DNA from: Voacanga thouarsii
Taxonomy: Eukaryota; Streptophyta; Magnoliopsida; Gentianales; Apocynaceae
Length of the DNA stretch: 64,000 nt
Assembly (NCBI GenBank): GCA_026120185.1
Contig: JANUWF010003375.1
Span: forward strand, 4,778,736-4,842,735
Direction of reading: 5' to 3'
The notes under the pieces are model-generated. The model was not told the origin of the DNA. It worked only from the letters and a program-made list of their open reading frames with translations, and did not search any database. The position numbers and the translations under genes are program-made. This document shows, in pieces, positions 9,968 through 20,987 of the stretch (positions within the stretch are counted from its first letter, which is position 1; each line of letters begins with the position of its first letter).

Positions 9968-12900
9968 TGTAATATCCCACAACCTACATACCCTATTCGG
10001 CTGTGGATGTCACCCGTCCCCAGGATAAGGGGACTTTATAACTAGGATTAACAAAAGAAATGAAAGAAATAATTCAAAATTAAACGCATTACAACCCAAG
10101 CAATACATGAACAAGTTCTAAAAATAAATAAATGTCTACTAAAGTCTCTCAAATGAAATACATATGAAAAGAAATAAGTCTTCAAAACATAAGCAATCTC
10201 TAATCAATAACCTTCACAGGACCGACCTGAAAACATGGTATAAAAGGTGGTAAGACATCAGTAAGCCCGTGTGTGCTTTGAGTTTTTCAGGTAAAACAGT
10301 TCATATATACAAGTTGAGAATAAAGTATTGGCAAGTCTGAAATAAATTTCACAAATGAAGAGTGGTAGGTGTACGGCAAATCAAAAGAGGTAGGCATGGC
10401 ACTACACTTTGTGCACCATGACAAAAGAACGTTTAGGATGCCACACTTTGTGCATACAGATATAAGGTAGGTGTACGACCTACTAGGTGAGATATTCCTC
10501 CATCTCTAAACCCAAACTTACTTGTTGTCCACTCCAGAAATACTCAGTCCACTTGAGTGAACTTGCTAGCTCGGATTGGTACGACCTACAGGATTGGTAT
10601 CCTATCCGGGAAGGGCTCACCCCTCAAGGTGGCCACTTATTGAGAGAATTACCCTAACCCTTCAAAAACTAGTCCTAATAGTCTACCTTTATTAAGTACT
10701 CAACGTTATGTTCGACCCACTTGGGAAATGAAAGATCACACAATGATTCTCTTTGAAATAGCAACTATGGTTTCTAAAATTCTTGTCAAAATTGGTTTTT
10801 TAGGAAAATTTTAGCATTTCGAATAAAATTGTTGTTCAACTTTAATTGGTTTGCTTGATTGAAAAGAAAAGGAAAATTGTCCATAATTGCATTTACAGTA
10901 CAAATTCTTGTATACATTGAGTTTGACTTGCCAAGGTAACTTTGATCTTCAAATAGTTTTATGTAGGAACTTACCTGATCTTTTGCTCTTCTTGGGTACA
11001 AAAGCCCTCCAAGGTAATTTCAAGGCAACCTAACCTCACCTGGGGTAAATACGGGGTATAAGTCCAACATCCAGGCAATCCTTGCCTTATATAAATAACT
11101 CGTAGGTCAACTAGCCGCAACAACATCTAACTATGACAATAAATGCCTTAAGCTTTAATACTTGTTGATAAAGTATTTTATAAAATAAATTTAGTTTGAT
11201 AAGTTAGAATAAATAGGTGTTATAAATAATAAATAAATAGTAAATTATAATTTTAACTATTTATTAACAAATAATAAATAATGAGTAATATTGATAATAA
11301 ATAAAATTTGTAATAAATAATGAATAATAATAAATCCTAAATAATATTGGTAATAAAAAATAATTAAATGATATTATTATAAATAATAATAAATTATACC
11401 TATTTTTAATTAATAAATAATAAATAATAAATAACAATTAAAATTAAAAATAAATAAATTATTATAATATAAATAATATTTATGAGTGTAAATAAAAGTT
11501 TTTGTAAGGCTAAATAATAATAATAATATGTATATAAAAGTCATTTGACATTAATTAATTCAAATATATTATTATTTATATTTAATAGGAATATTTCATT
11601 TATTTGTCTAATAAAATAATAACATTTTAAATAATCTCTAATTTCGAAACTACTTAGTGTTTTTTGGATTTAGTAGATTAAATTAAATAATAATATTCAT
11701 TATATTAATAATAATAATGATAGCAAGAATAATTCTAAAAATAATAAAAGTAGTTCTTACAATAATTTTATTGCTAGGGAAAATCCATGTACATATTCAT
11801 ACACACAAAGGATTCAACAAATAGCATGTTAATCTATCCAAAAAAACATAGACTTGAATTAATATATATTACAACAAAGATAGTATTAAACTAGCAATAA
11901 TTTTTAGCATGGCATTTGCTAAGTAAAACAATATAAGAGCATAAGCATGGCATGGGCAGCAACAATCTCTACCAAACTAATTTCTACTATTGACATACAA
12001 ACTTATAACCTAAACTACTCCCAAGTTTACCATATTCATAATCTCACATACTTCATGCAATAGCCTTAACCCCACTCAACCTCCAAATCATATATTCATT
12101 ATCTTCATATGATATACATGTCTTTATCATGCCTCCAACAAATCAACAATCCAACCACATCATTCTACCTATCTTGAGTTCAAAATAAATAAGAAGAGTT
12201 GTGTTTAAAATACTTATTTGATGACGCTTGAAGTTTGAAGATCTTGCTTGTCAAAGGAGAACCTCGAGTGCTTGGTGGCTTTAATGATCCAAAATTGTCT
12301 AAGGTTGTTAATCAACATTTTGGCCAAGAGAGAGTGAAAGAGATAGTGAGAGGAAGGAGTGAGAGTAAGAAGAGAAGAATATATAAAAGTTGAAGAAAAG
12401 AAGAAGAACAAGAAGATGGTTCATATTTTACCTTCGTAGTGTTCTTCGAATCTTGAACAAAAAATAGTTGTTTGATCTGTCTAAAGGTTCAACTTTGTGT
12501 GTTTTGGTGTTATATAGTACACCAAGGAAGAATATATGTTGAATACTAATGGGTTAGAGAGTTTGGGAGTGATTGGAGATGTTTAGAAGTGATTTAGGCT
12601 TGAAGATATGTAGTGCGTGTTCTTGGTGTTCTTGAGAGAGATTGAGAGAAAAAGGGATTTCGTGTGTCTTTTGTGCTTAATGACTGAATGGCCTAGCTTA
12701 AGGGAGGCTTTTGGTTATCCAAGAATGAGAAAGAGAGTTTAAACTCTTTAAAAATTCAAATTAATAGAAAAGTGGAGATGTTTGAGGTATATGATTGGGT
12801 AATGGTGTTTGCTCTTGGAAAGTTTCTTGTCCTTCAATGGTGTATGACTGAACTAACTATAATTTAACCGAGGAGTGGGGAGTTGTTTCAGTCTTGGGCT

Positions 12901-14295
12901 GGCTGAAATTGGCTATGGAATAGCAGAGAATTTTTTGGTTTTATCAACTATCTAGATGAGTGTTTAATGTAACAAAAACTTGGAATTTAATTTGAAGTTT
13001 GGGTAAAATTGAATAGAGTGAAGATATGAGTGTTTTGAGGTATGTTAATGGAGTCCTATTGATCAAGGTAGATGGAGAAGCCAAGAGTTTCTGTCCATGG
13101 CTGTATGAGGTCCGAAACTTCATGAAGTTTGCTGAAGCAATACTACCCTAGCATTAAATTGGCAAAGCTGGAAAAAAGTTCTGGAATTGAAGCTTAAGAA
13201 CACTTAGGATTTGAAATAGTTTTGTGAAGATTTTTTGGTGTTTTTTGGAAAAATTTTGCAGCTGGAATTTAAGGGTGTTTGAAGGTCCATTTATGGTGGA
13301 TTTCCAGCCATCGTCTTGAAGAAGAAAGTAGAAAGTTTCAGCTGTTCATGAGTACTAACAGATGGCTTCAAGATCATGTTCAAAGGTTGCTTGTTTGATG
13401 AAAAAAATTCTAGTTTGGTATTGTTTGTGAAGCTGCAAAATTTTAAAGAATTTCAGCCTTCATATTCACACAAGATGATTGGTTCCTTGCAAGAAATAGG
13501 TAGAGAAAGCTTGCTGCAATTTTCAAAAATCAGCTTTGTAGAAAATCTGGAAAATTTTCCAGATTTTTAACCAAAACAAGAATTAGAAGAAGATGGAGTT
13601 TTTTTTTTTTTTTTTTTTTTTGTTGTTGTGAAAACATTGCTATGGTGATTTGGTTGAAACCTCTTCCTATTCTTCCTCCACATTTTCAGCCAACTCCTAT
13701 CCCACAAGAGCTGGAATTTCCAAATTCCAAGCAAGGTAATTATCTAAGAATTTTATGGATATAAAAATGAATTAAGGAATTAGGAATAGTTTAAATTCAA
13801 AGAAGTTAGGACAAGACTTGCAAAAATAATGTCGACAAGAATTCTTCTAGAATTATTTTTAGGACAAGACCACATGGTTAAGACACTACCATTATGTCTT
13901 CCCTATGGCAACATTCCTAACTTAAAGGAATGTAAGAAAGAAGAAAATTCAAACATTGGTTAAGATAAATATGAATAAAATGTAGGTGATGGGATTTAAA
14001 CTCAAGACCTTATAGATTAAATTACAAAGCTCTAACTACTTAACCACACTAACTTTTGTTCTAATTTTCTCAACCAAATCTTCTTCTTATATAAGCCTCA
14101 AGCCATCTTTGCATTTCGACCTCAAGTAAAATTACCTTTTTACCATTTCTACTTAACAAGCACAAATAAATCACATAACCTATAAACCACGATTATGAGG
14201 CATAAAAAATTATTCAAGAGATATATTTTATACATGATGACATGATATTCATCCCATCCCTCTTACTCTAGGGCAGGTTTAGGTGAGGTTTTACA
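9968..14295 (-). repeat. Second long Tekay-like LTR, head-to-tail with the first
   Basis: On the minus strand it starts TGTAAAACCTCACC at 14295 and ends GGGATATTACA at 9968, about 4.3 kb. The 3' part (9968-11060) parallels 2137-2820 plus 6700-6800: GACATCAGTAAGCCCGTGTGTGC near 10255, GTGAGATATTCCTCCATCTC near 10490, GCTAGCTCGGATTGG near 10567, and CCTGGGGTAAATACGG near 11040. It sits two bases from the start of the previous LTR. The flanks 9963-9967 (ACACT) and 14296-14300 (TTATG) do not match, so it is not a simple solo insertion. I saw no coding sequence inside it; the AT-rich tract 11160-11770 is low complexity. Confidence 0.7.
13599..13621. repeat. Poly(T) tract, 23 bases
   Basis: An uninterrupted run of T inside the LTR at 9968-14295. 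It is a homopolymer with no associated gene. Confidence 0.9.
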
Positions 14296-14496
14296 TTATG
14301 GCACAATAATTAGATAATGCCTTCCACTATTCCTAAATCACTCTTAAAAATTTAATGCATCACATATAAATATGCACATATCACCAAAGCACAAGCTTAC
14401 AGATTCAATTAATAAGCACATATCATGTTTAGATACATATGTTCATGTTCAATGCATGTTAATTCTCAGAAAGCAGGTGTGACCAGAGTGGGGTAA
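14296..14496. other. Unassigned 200 bp, possible end of another Gypsy LTR
   Basis: This stretch lies between the second Tekay LTR and a Copia LTR fragment. Its end, around AGTGGGGTAATA at 14478-14489, loosely resembles LTR termini such as GGCGGGGTATTACA, so it may be the truncated end of a further LTR. I see no coding content. Confidence 0.25.
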
Positions 14497-15137
14497 TATA
14501 GAATTTATGCCAACTCCCTCTATAATATTAATTAATTTTGACCCGAGTATTTTAGTACTTGTTTCCAGAATCCACTACTCATCATGTGTATCAATTGAAA
14601 CTATTTCTAATACACAGTCATCTTGGCCAAGGACTTCTTGAGTAGTGATTCCTACAAGTGGCCATGAGATATTCACTCCTTCTATTAAGAGTGGTGAATC
14701 TTTTATTGATCCTCTCAATTACTTTCATTTACTTTGTGTTGTACCCAATATCCATCCTATTGGGGATCTTATTAAGAATCCAGAGATTAGATTAAAGTAC
14801 AACACTTAGAAAATAAAGTATTTTGGAGATCTAAAGTCTTAGGATACTTGTACATTTGCTATGATGAGATTCTATCACTAGCACTAAGTAGTTATCCATG
14901 TGATTACCTTATAACTAGGTCATCTAATGTACTTGTTCTAGTAACAAGTATCCACGTGTTAACTTTGAGTATCACAATACTCACGGATGTGAGAACAATT
15001 ACTTGATCAAATTAGGAAGTATAACACGTGCTAGTCTTAACGTATTAATGATGTCCTTTCTCATTAATACTAAAACTAGGGACAATTTAAGTATGAACAT
15101 TATTCTGTGTAGTAAGAATCTCACATCATGATCTCTA
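14497..15137 (-). repeat. Copia LTR fragment (E/F family)
   Basis: The text parallels the LTRs of the minus-strand Copia elements at 45080-45720 and 48180-48840: CCAACTCCCTC, CCACTACTCATCATGTGTAT, GGCCATGAGATATTCACTCC and TGAGTATCACAATACTCAC follow in the same order. Neither LTR end is present. It stops at 15137 where a Tekay LTR terminus begins. Confidence 0.75.
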
Positions 15138-15793
15138 TGTAACATCCCATATTTTCATAACAAAGTAGGCTATAGCTTTTTGGAATGTCGCCCTGTCTGA
15201 TTACTCAGACAAGGGATCTTTATAACAAACGTTACTCAATAGGTAGTGGAAATTTTTTCAAAATAGAAAAGTACAAGAATTTGTCTTCTGATACATACAC
15301 TCACTGGTATAACAGGTCCAAGATGTAGCATGAGCCTCTGAGAGTCCACCGCGCTTTCACTACGCCTCTGATCCTATATTTTTGAAAAGAGATAACACAC
15401 ATGTGAGAGTAAAGCTCAGTGAGTCCTGTGTGTGCTAGTGTTTTTAACTGAAAGGATCTCATGAAGAATAATCTCAACATAAGCCAGTTTAGAAAATTTC
15501 TCGCGTGAAAATATTCTCAAAACAAGTATTCAAGGATTTCGAGTGAAAACATGCTGATTCAAGTATTTAAGAATTTCAATATAAAATATTCTGATTCATG
15601 TATTCAAGTAAAGTCAGTGCTTATGCCAAGTAGTCAAGGTAGTGCATATGCCAAATAGTCAACTCAGTGCTTACTCCAAGTATTCGAGCTAGTGTTTAAG
15701 CCACGTATTCAAGTTAGTGATTACGCTAAGTATTCAAGTCAGTGCATACACCAAATAGTCAAGTTAGTGCTTACGTCAAGTATTCAAGTTAGT
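15138..15793 (-). repeat. Tekay-like LTR fragment, 3' end only
   Basis: Begins TGTAACATCCCATATTTT, the usual family terminus. It contains GGAATGTCGCCCTGTCTG, a TGAG...CTCA hairpin at 15404-15418 and AGTGAGTCCTGTGTGTGC, then a 25-bp tandem array. It is cut at 15793 by the non-autonomous element. Because its LTR 3' end abuts foreign DNA, it derives from a 3' LTR or a solo LTR. Confidence 0.72.
15616..15793. repeat. 25-bp tandem repeat, seven units plus a partial
   Basis: AGTG words recur at 15616, 15641, 15666, 15691, 15716, 15741 and 15766, exactly 25 bases apart, and an eighth AGT starts at 15791. The unit is roughly AGTGCTTACGCCAAGTATTC plus AAGTY. The array ends abruptly at the neighbouring element. 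Confidence 0.92.
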
Positions 15794-17860
15794 TGAAGCA
15801 TAAATTTTGGATATATAAAATCATCAATTTTAAATCCATCCCTTAATCAAGTTTTAATTAAAATGTTAATCCCAAATACACATGAGAGGTAGTATACTCA
15901 TCGCAAGCATAGTATAGGGAATTAACGAGTATTGATCCTCAAAAGAACCAATACACACTAATCACTTTTTATTCATTGTTTAACTAACCCAAATAAAGTG
16001 AGAAAATAATAAAAATAAAAAAATAATATATATTCATATATAACTCATGGAGAGAAAATCATGTAATTAAATAATTATTCTCAAAAGCTTGTCATGAATC
16101 ATCTAATAATTATCATAACTAATTATTTTCTTGGCATCATGACGAAACATAAAGTAAAATTCAATCATTTTTCAAATCATGATTTTACTTAGGTAAATTC
16201 CACTTCGTTTGTCAATCCATGGAATCTTATATTTTTATTCATATCAACATATTTGTGAATTAAGCTAACATAACCAAAACATGCATTAAGCTCATCATTC
16301 ATAGCTTAATTCAATTAGTAGATTTGTCAATTAAGCCATCCTAACCAAAACATGCAGGAATCTCAATTCCTTAAAAACATGAAATTAGCTAATAACCCTA
16401 CGTCAAGGTGAAATTAACTTAACCTTTGATCACTTAGTTCTAAAATCCTAACTTCGTTATTCAAATCCATCAAGATTTAACAAATCCGAAATCAATGCAA
16501 CGAAACTCCTACCATTGTTGTGTCGAAGTCAATTAGAAGAACTTGCATCATTAACCAATGAAATCAAGTAATCAAACACCAAAGATAATAATTAATTAAT
16601 CAAAGAACTAAATTAACTCAAAATCATAAATCCAAGAATAATATCTAAATACAATTAAAGAATTAATCTCATCATTGTTCAAGAAAAAGAAAACAAGGTA
16701 AAGAGATAAAATACTTATAGACAGCCTTTTAATTTCCAATGAAAATCCCTCCAAGAATCAATGCTCCTTGAGTAGTTTCCCTAGAGAAAATATTGGTGAT
16801 GCACTCTACAAAATATGTCTAAGTCTTTATATTGTGCACCCCATTTTTTCTAAGGTAATTGGGCTTTATTTATAGGCTTATAAAGTTCTTATAAGAATCC
16901 TAAATAAAGAAGGAGTAATTTACAAAACCAAAACCAAAAAGGAATATAAATTTTCCTAATTAAAAAAATCTAAATAAAAACAAAAGTCCACCATCTTTGA
17001 TATTGAGAATTGAATTGGAAATCAATTGGATTTGATTTTGTCATATTCACTAAAGCACATGTTATCTTGAATTGGAATTGATCAAATTGGCTTCAATTTG
17101 AGCCGTGCAGAAGCTTCCCTTTCTTTGAATTTGCATTGGCTTGTCCGAGCCAACAACTGAGCCGCACGAACTCATATCTTTTCTTTCTCCTCGCACGTAG
17201 CTTAGCCAAGCCCATCGAAGCTGCTTCTTTTCTTGCTGTCAGCTTCTCCTTTTACTGTTGTGTCAGCTCAATTGAGCTACCAACTGAGCCGATGAGTAGC
17301 CGAAATTATTGAAGCTGCCCACTTTCTTTGTTGCTGAGCCATCCTTGAGCCATGAAGCAAGCCATGAAGCTGCTTTTTTTCTTCTTGCACGCCGCACGAA
17401 AGCCACGAATTTACTTCTTCTTTTCTTCTTGTTTCTTTCCTTTTTTCTTATGTCTTTGTTGCTTTTTTTTCCTTGGCCCACGAATTTGTTGCTTTTTCTT
17501 CTTTTTTGTGTTGTTCTTAGTTGAAGTCGTGATCGAGCCATCCTCCTTTAGCCATTTTTCTCCTTCTCCAATTTCCAATTTCAATTGCTCCTCTATTTTG
17601 TTTAATTCTTTTCCTCTGCCTTCCTCTGTTATGCTTGTATAGGATAGGCGCTACGTCCACCTTCTTAGCTTGGTGTTAGGTTTGTGTTGGAAATTTATAC
17701 AATTAGCTCTAAATATAACCTATTTTTACATAAAATTTCAGAACAATATTTTTATAAGTGAAATATCAAATAGAAAGTACTATGACTAGTTATTGTATTA
17801 AAAGTGTCTTAAATTAACCTCAAATAACTAGGAAAATAATGATGATTTTAACCCCTATCA
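15794..17860 (-). repeat. 3' LTR of the LARD-like element
   Basis: On the minus strand it starts TGATAGGGGTTAAAATCATC at 17860 and ends AAATTTATGCTTCA at 15794, 2,067 bp. The forward start parallels the 5' LTR remnant at 20704: both continue TAAATTTTGGATATATA, then TTTAAATCCATC, then TATAGGGAATTAACGAG. A C/T-rich stretch at 17370-17640 gives overlapping spurious ORFs on both strands. Confidence 0.75.
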
Positions 17861-20287
17861 ATACCTCTACACTTGAATCTTTACTTGTCTTCAAGTAAAT
17901 ACTTAAATAAAGCACTCAAAACAATTTATTTCTTTTCATATTCATCGATAATAAAGCCATAATTTTTTTTTCAACCTTAGATAAAAAATTGTCATTCATT
18001 CACCCTTTAAAAACCTTTGAAAACTCATGCGTTAAATCAAATATTCCCAAGGCCATCAAAGTTATGTTAAACAAGCTTATATCTAGTACAAGAAAATTAT
18101 TCTACTCCTCAAGTAAAAACATAGCTAATATAAATCATACAAGTCAAGTCATTTAACCAATTCAAGCATTATAAACTAAAATTTACAAAACTTGAGATAG
18201 TGAAATAAGGAAAACACTCCACTCTTCTTCTTTTTCTTCTTTTGTATGACTTTGGGAATTGATAGCCTCAAGTACACAGATTTCTCTTCACACACCGTAT
18301 TGGCCGCCTTATAGTCATCATCAATTTTTCAACGTATGTTTTTCTTCGCTCTTTCTTTTCATTTTTCCTTTTCACCTTCAAGATAGCCTCCAAAGAGTGC
18401 ACTAAATTCACTTGCTACTTCTCCCCATATTGGCCCCGTTTTCAGCCAAAGTTCTTCAACGATAATCAATAAGAACATTTTTTTTTCCAACTCAATTCTT
18501 TTCATCTCACATTTTTTTTTTCAACTAATTTTTTTTCTCACATTCCTTATTCAAAACTCATAGTTAAGCAAATTTTAAATCCATAATACAAGAATTAATC
18601 AATACCTCTTCCCATATTTCATCATATCATCCCTATTCAAACTCAAAGAATCAAACAAAACTTAAGTACCAAATATAACCAAGATTAACTAAAATTCTCA
18701 AGACTTAGCAAAATCCAACTTAATACATAAGTTAACCTTTTTAATAAAATCAATCATAATGAATGACAAATCTCCATCTAAAGTCCAAAAGAAAATCATA
18801 ACTTCATTATAAATAAATAAACTCAATTTAGCTCTAAATCTTCAAACTTTCAAATTTCAAAATTTTCATAGAACGTTTTTTCAAGATGGCAAAATGGTTG
18901 TCCAAATTTCAAGATTTTTCTAAAGGAACTCAAAAACAAGAAAACACCAAGATAATTGATAACTACTTAGACCAAGAATATCACCAAATCACTCCCCCAT
19001 ACTTAAACTGGACAATATCCTCATTGGCTAATAATAAACATAAGAAAGCATCTCCAATGGGACCAAAAATGGTAAAGGGATAGAAAGTTTAAGAAATACT
19101 TCCCAAGTGCATATTAACTCCAAGATAAGAGCAGTTCCTCCTTCACGAAGTTTGAAGAATTATTACCAGCGACATAAGCCTACAACAAGAAAATTGAACA
19201 TACACGTAAAAGCCTAAAAAGGAATTGAAAGAAAACAAGATAAAAACTCAGTAAAAATCAAATGAAAAGAAAAATAGAAAGTCAAAACCTTTAAGTCCCC
19301 CTCGAAGTAGAGCCTCCAAATAGGACTCCAGTTTGTCTAGAAGAACCACCAAATGGACCACCATGACCTCCAAATGGATCACGAGGTCTTCCTTATCTCA
19401 CAATTTGCACATGGTTCTCTTTTTAGTGAAGAACTTTTCTAGACTTTTGATGCTCAAGAAAAACAAGAAGAATATCCAATGTAGATAGCAAATGCACAAT
19501 GTCAACTAGCTTCAATCATCATAGCAAAATATCACAAGGAGACTCTAATTTCCAAGATGTCCAGATTGGCAAATATTCACAAAAAAAAAAAACATAGCTA
19601 ACTTTTAGAAGCAATCACAAGACTTAAATTCATTCTATGCATTTTTCTACCACCAAATAAACTTCAACAAAGAGATGTCCATGTCTAGTAAATTTTTCCT
19701 CAAAAATACATATACAAAATGCTAAGAAATTCAAGAGGATAAAATCTACCTTACTATGAAGAGAGTTTTTCCACCAATGTATTCCCCAAATGAAATAAAC
19801 CACAAAGAAAGGAATTTGAGAGGGGGGTTGGTGCTTCATGTGACAAACAAGAGAAACAAACAAGAAAAGCAAAAGAAAAAGAAAAGAAGAAGGAAAAGAC
19901 AAAATAGGAAGAATATGTGAAGAAAATAAAAAGAGTAAGGAAACAAACAAAAAAGGGGAAAAAAATTTTTCCTTGTGTGTGTGTGTTTTTTTTTTTTTTT
20001 TTGGTGAGGTTTCTGTTAGGCGGAGATGGTCCATCGTCGGGACCATTTTGTGGAATGCTGCCAGGTCCACTCTAGCCCTAATTATTATTATTATTATTTT
20101 TTTTGGCTGTCGAGTAGTGTTAGACTGGCACCCGAGCCATTTTTTGGCCTGGTGCTAGGTCAGCTTTGGCCTAATTTTTTTTATATAAAAAAATGAAAAA
20201 TATCCTAATTGAGTGCATTAACACAGTACATTTAAAACAAGAATTCATAAATTAAATATAAACTAAAATTAAAAATTGTAAATAAAT

Positions 20288-20322
<35 letters not shown>

Positions 20323-20675
20323 CAAATTCAATCCGTCTAAAATATCGTGTTAGCAAAAGTCCAAACCTACTAATAAAAGGAGTTAGTAGAGACTCACAAT
20401 GATTAACGTAAAAACCATCAAATTAAAACTACAATTAGTTCAAATATTTCACATTAACCTTAGGTTAGTAAAATTAAATAACTAAATATACAATATATAC
20501 AAACATACAAAGACAAGTTAGTACTTATCAACATGTATCTATCTATTTACATATTTACATGGCCAAATCAATGAAATCGAAGCTTTCGTGATATTGTTCC
20601 CCGGCAACGGCACAAAAAACTTGATGCCAAATCAAGTTTTTCAAAAACACCTCCATGATGAAACCGAAAAATATC
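17861..20675 (-). other. Coding-free internal region of the LARD-like element
   Basis: No retroelement domain is visible in any frame. The end next to the 3' LTR (17861-18330) resembles D's pre-LTR segment, with the words ACTTGAAGACAAGTAAAGATTC and AAGTGTAGAGG on the minus strand, the latter the likely polypurine tract. ORFs at 18886-19083, 19630-20070 and 19973-20158 are low in complexity or lack homology by eye and I do not call them genes. A GC-rich module lies at about 20025-20165. Confidence 0.5.
20025..20165 (-). other. GC-rich palindromic-word module in the LARD-like leader
   Basis: On the minus strand this reads GACCTAGCACCAGGCC, about 15 bases, then GGGTGCCAGTCTAAC, and further on GACCTGGCAGC. 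The two words and their spacing match the module in Copia element A (22677-22720). It stands out from the surrounding AT-rich sequence. Confidence 0.45.
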
Positions 20676-20703
20676 CTAATCCCCGGCAACGGCACCAAAA
20701 ACT
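20598..20703 (-). other. Asp-tRNA-type primer-binding site, duplicated 82 bp apart
   Basis: On the minus strand GTTTTTGGTGCCGTTGCCGG follows the LTR end ACGCATCA and matches the Asp-tRNA primer site used by Athila/Tat/Ogre-type elements. A second copy (GTGCCGTTGCCGGGGA) ends at 20598; the CCCCGG words start at 20599 and 20681, an offset of 82 bp. The copy next to the LTR is the one expected to be used. Confidence 0.75.
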
Positions 20704-20840
20704 TGATGCGTAAATTTTGGATATATACAATCATCAATTTTAAATCCATCATTTAATCAAGTTTTAATTAAAACATCAATCCCTAAATACACGTGTGATC
20801 AGGTATACTCAATACAAGCATAGTATAGGGAATTAACGAG
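20704..20840 (-). repeat. Truncated 5' LTR of the LARD-like element
   Basis: About 137 bp matching 15794-15930, from TGATGCGTAAATTTTGG to GGGAATTAACGAG. It then switches to Copia LTR sequence, so the rest of the LTR has been lost. Confidence 0.75.
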
Positions 20841-20987
20841 TTTCACAATACTCACAGTTGTAAGAACCACCGCCTTATCAAATTAGGAAGCATAACATGT
20901 GCTACTCTTAACACATTAGTGATGTCTTATCTTATTAATACTATGATTAGGGATAATTTATGTACAAACACTATCCAGTGTAGTAGG
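20841..20987 (-). repeat. Copia LTR fragment (E/F family), target of element A
   Basis: TTTCACAATACTCACAGTTG onward parallels 14970-15125 and 45565-45715. It overlaps, rather than continues, the fragment at 14497-15137, so the two are separate copies or a duplicated piece. It ends at the start of element A. Confidence 0.7.

Larger units (their letters stand above)
15794..20840 (-). mobile_element. Non-autonomous LTR element (LARD-like), Athila/Tat-type ends
   Basis: Minus-strand element with a 3' LTR at 15794-17860, a 2.8-kb internal region without protease, reverse transcriptase, integrase or gag, and the last ~137 bp of its 5' LTR at 20704-20840. Its Asp-tRNA-type primer-binding site and LTR start (TGATAGGGGT) match the type used by the coding element D in this window. 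The last 470 bp before its 3' LTR (17861-18330) are similar in wording to the end of D's internal region (57530-57883). It therefore looks like a large derivative that kept the cis-acting parts of a D-like element and lost the genes; it would need proteins supplied in trans. Confidence 0.72.

Noticed and set aside
11160..11770. AT-rich stretch as a matrix attachment region or origin
   Set aside because: It is plain AT-rich LTR sequence with repeated TAATAA words. Nothing specific supports either call.
15616..15793. Regular repeats as a possible CRISPR array
   Set aside because: The units are contiguous without unique spacers, and the context is a plant LTR.
17263..17642. Overlapping ORFs on both strands, some with basic or Phe/Leu-rich translation
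   Set aside because: They lie in a C/T-rich tract inside an LTR. Composition alone keeps the frames open and no domain is visible.
19630..20070. 146-residue minus-strand ORF, Phe/Leu/Ser-rich
   Set aside because: It reads through a purine-rich low-complexity tract of the LARD-like element. A membrane-like composition is expected from this base bias.
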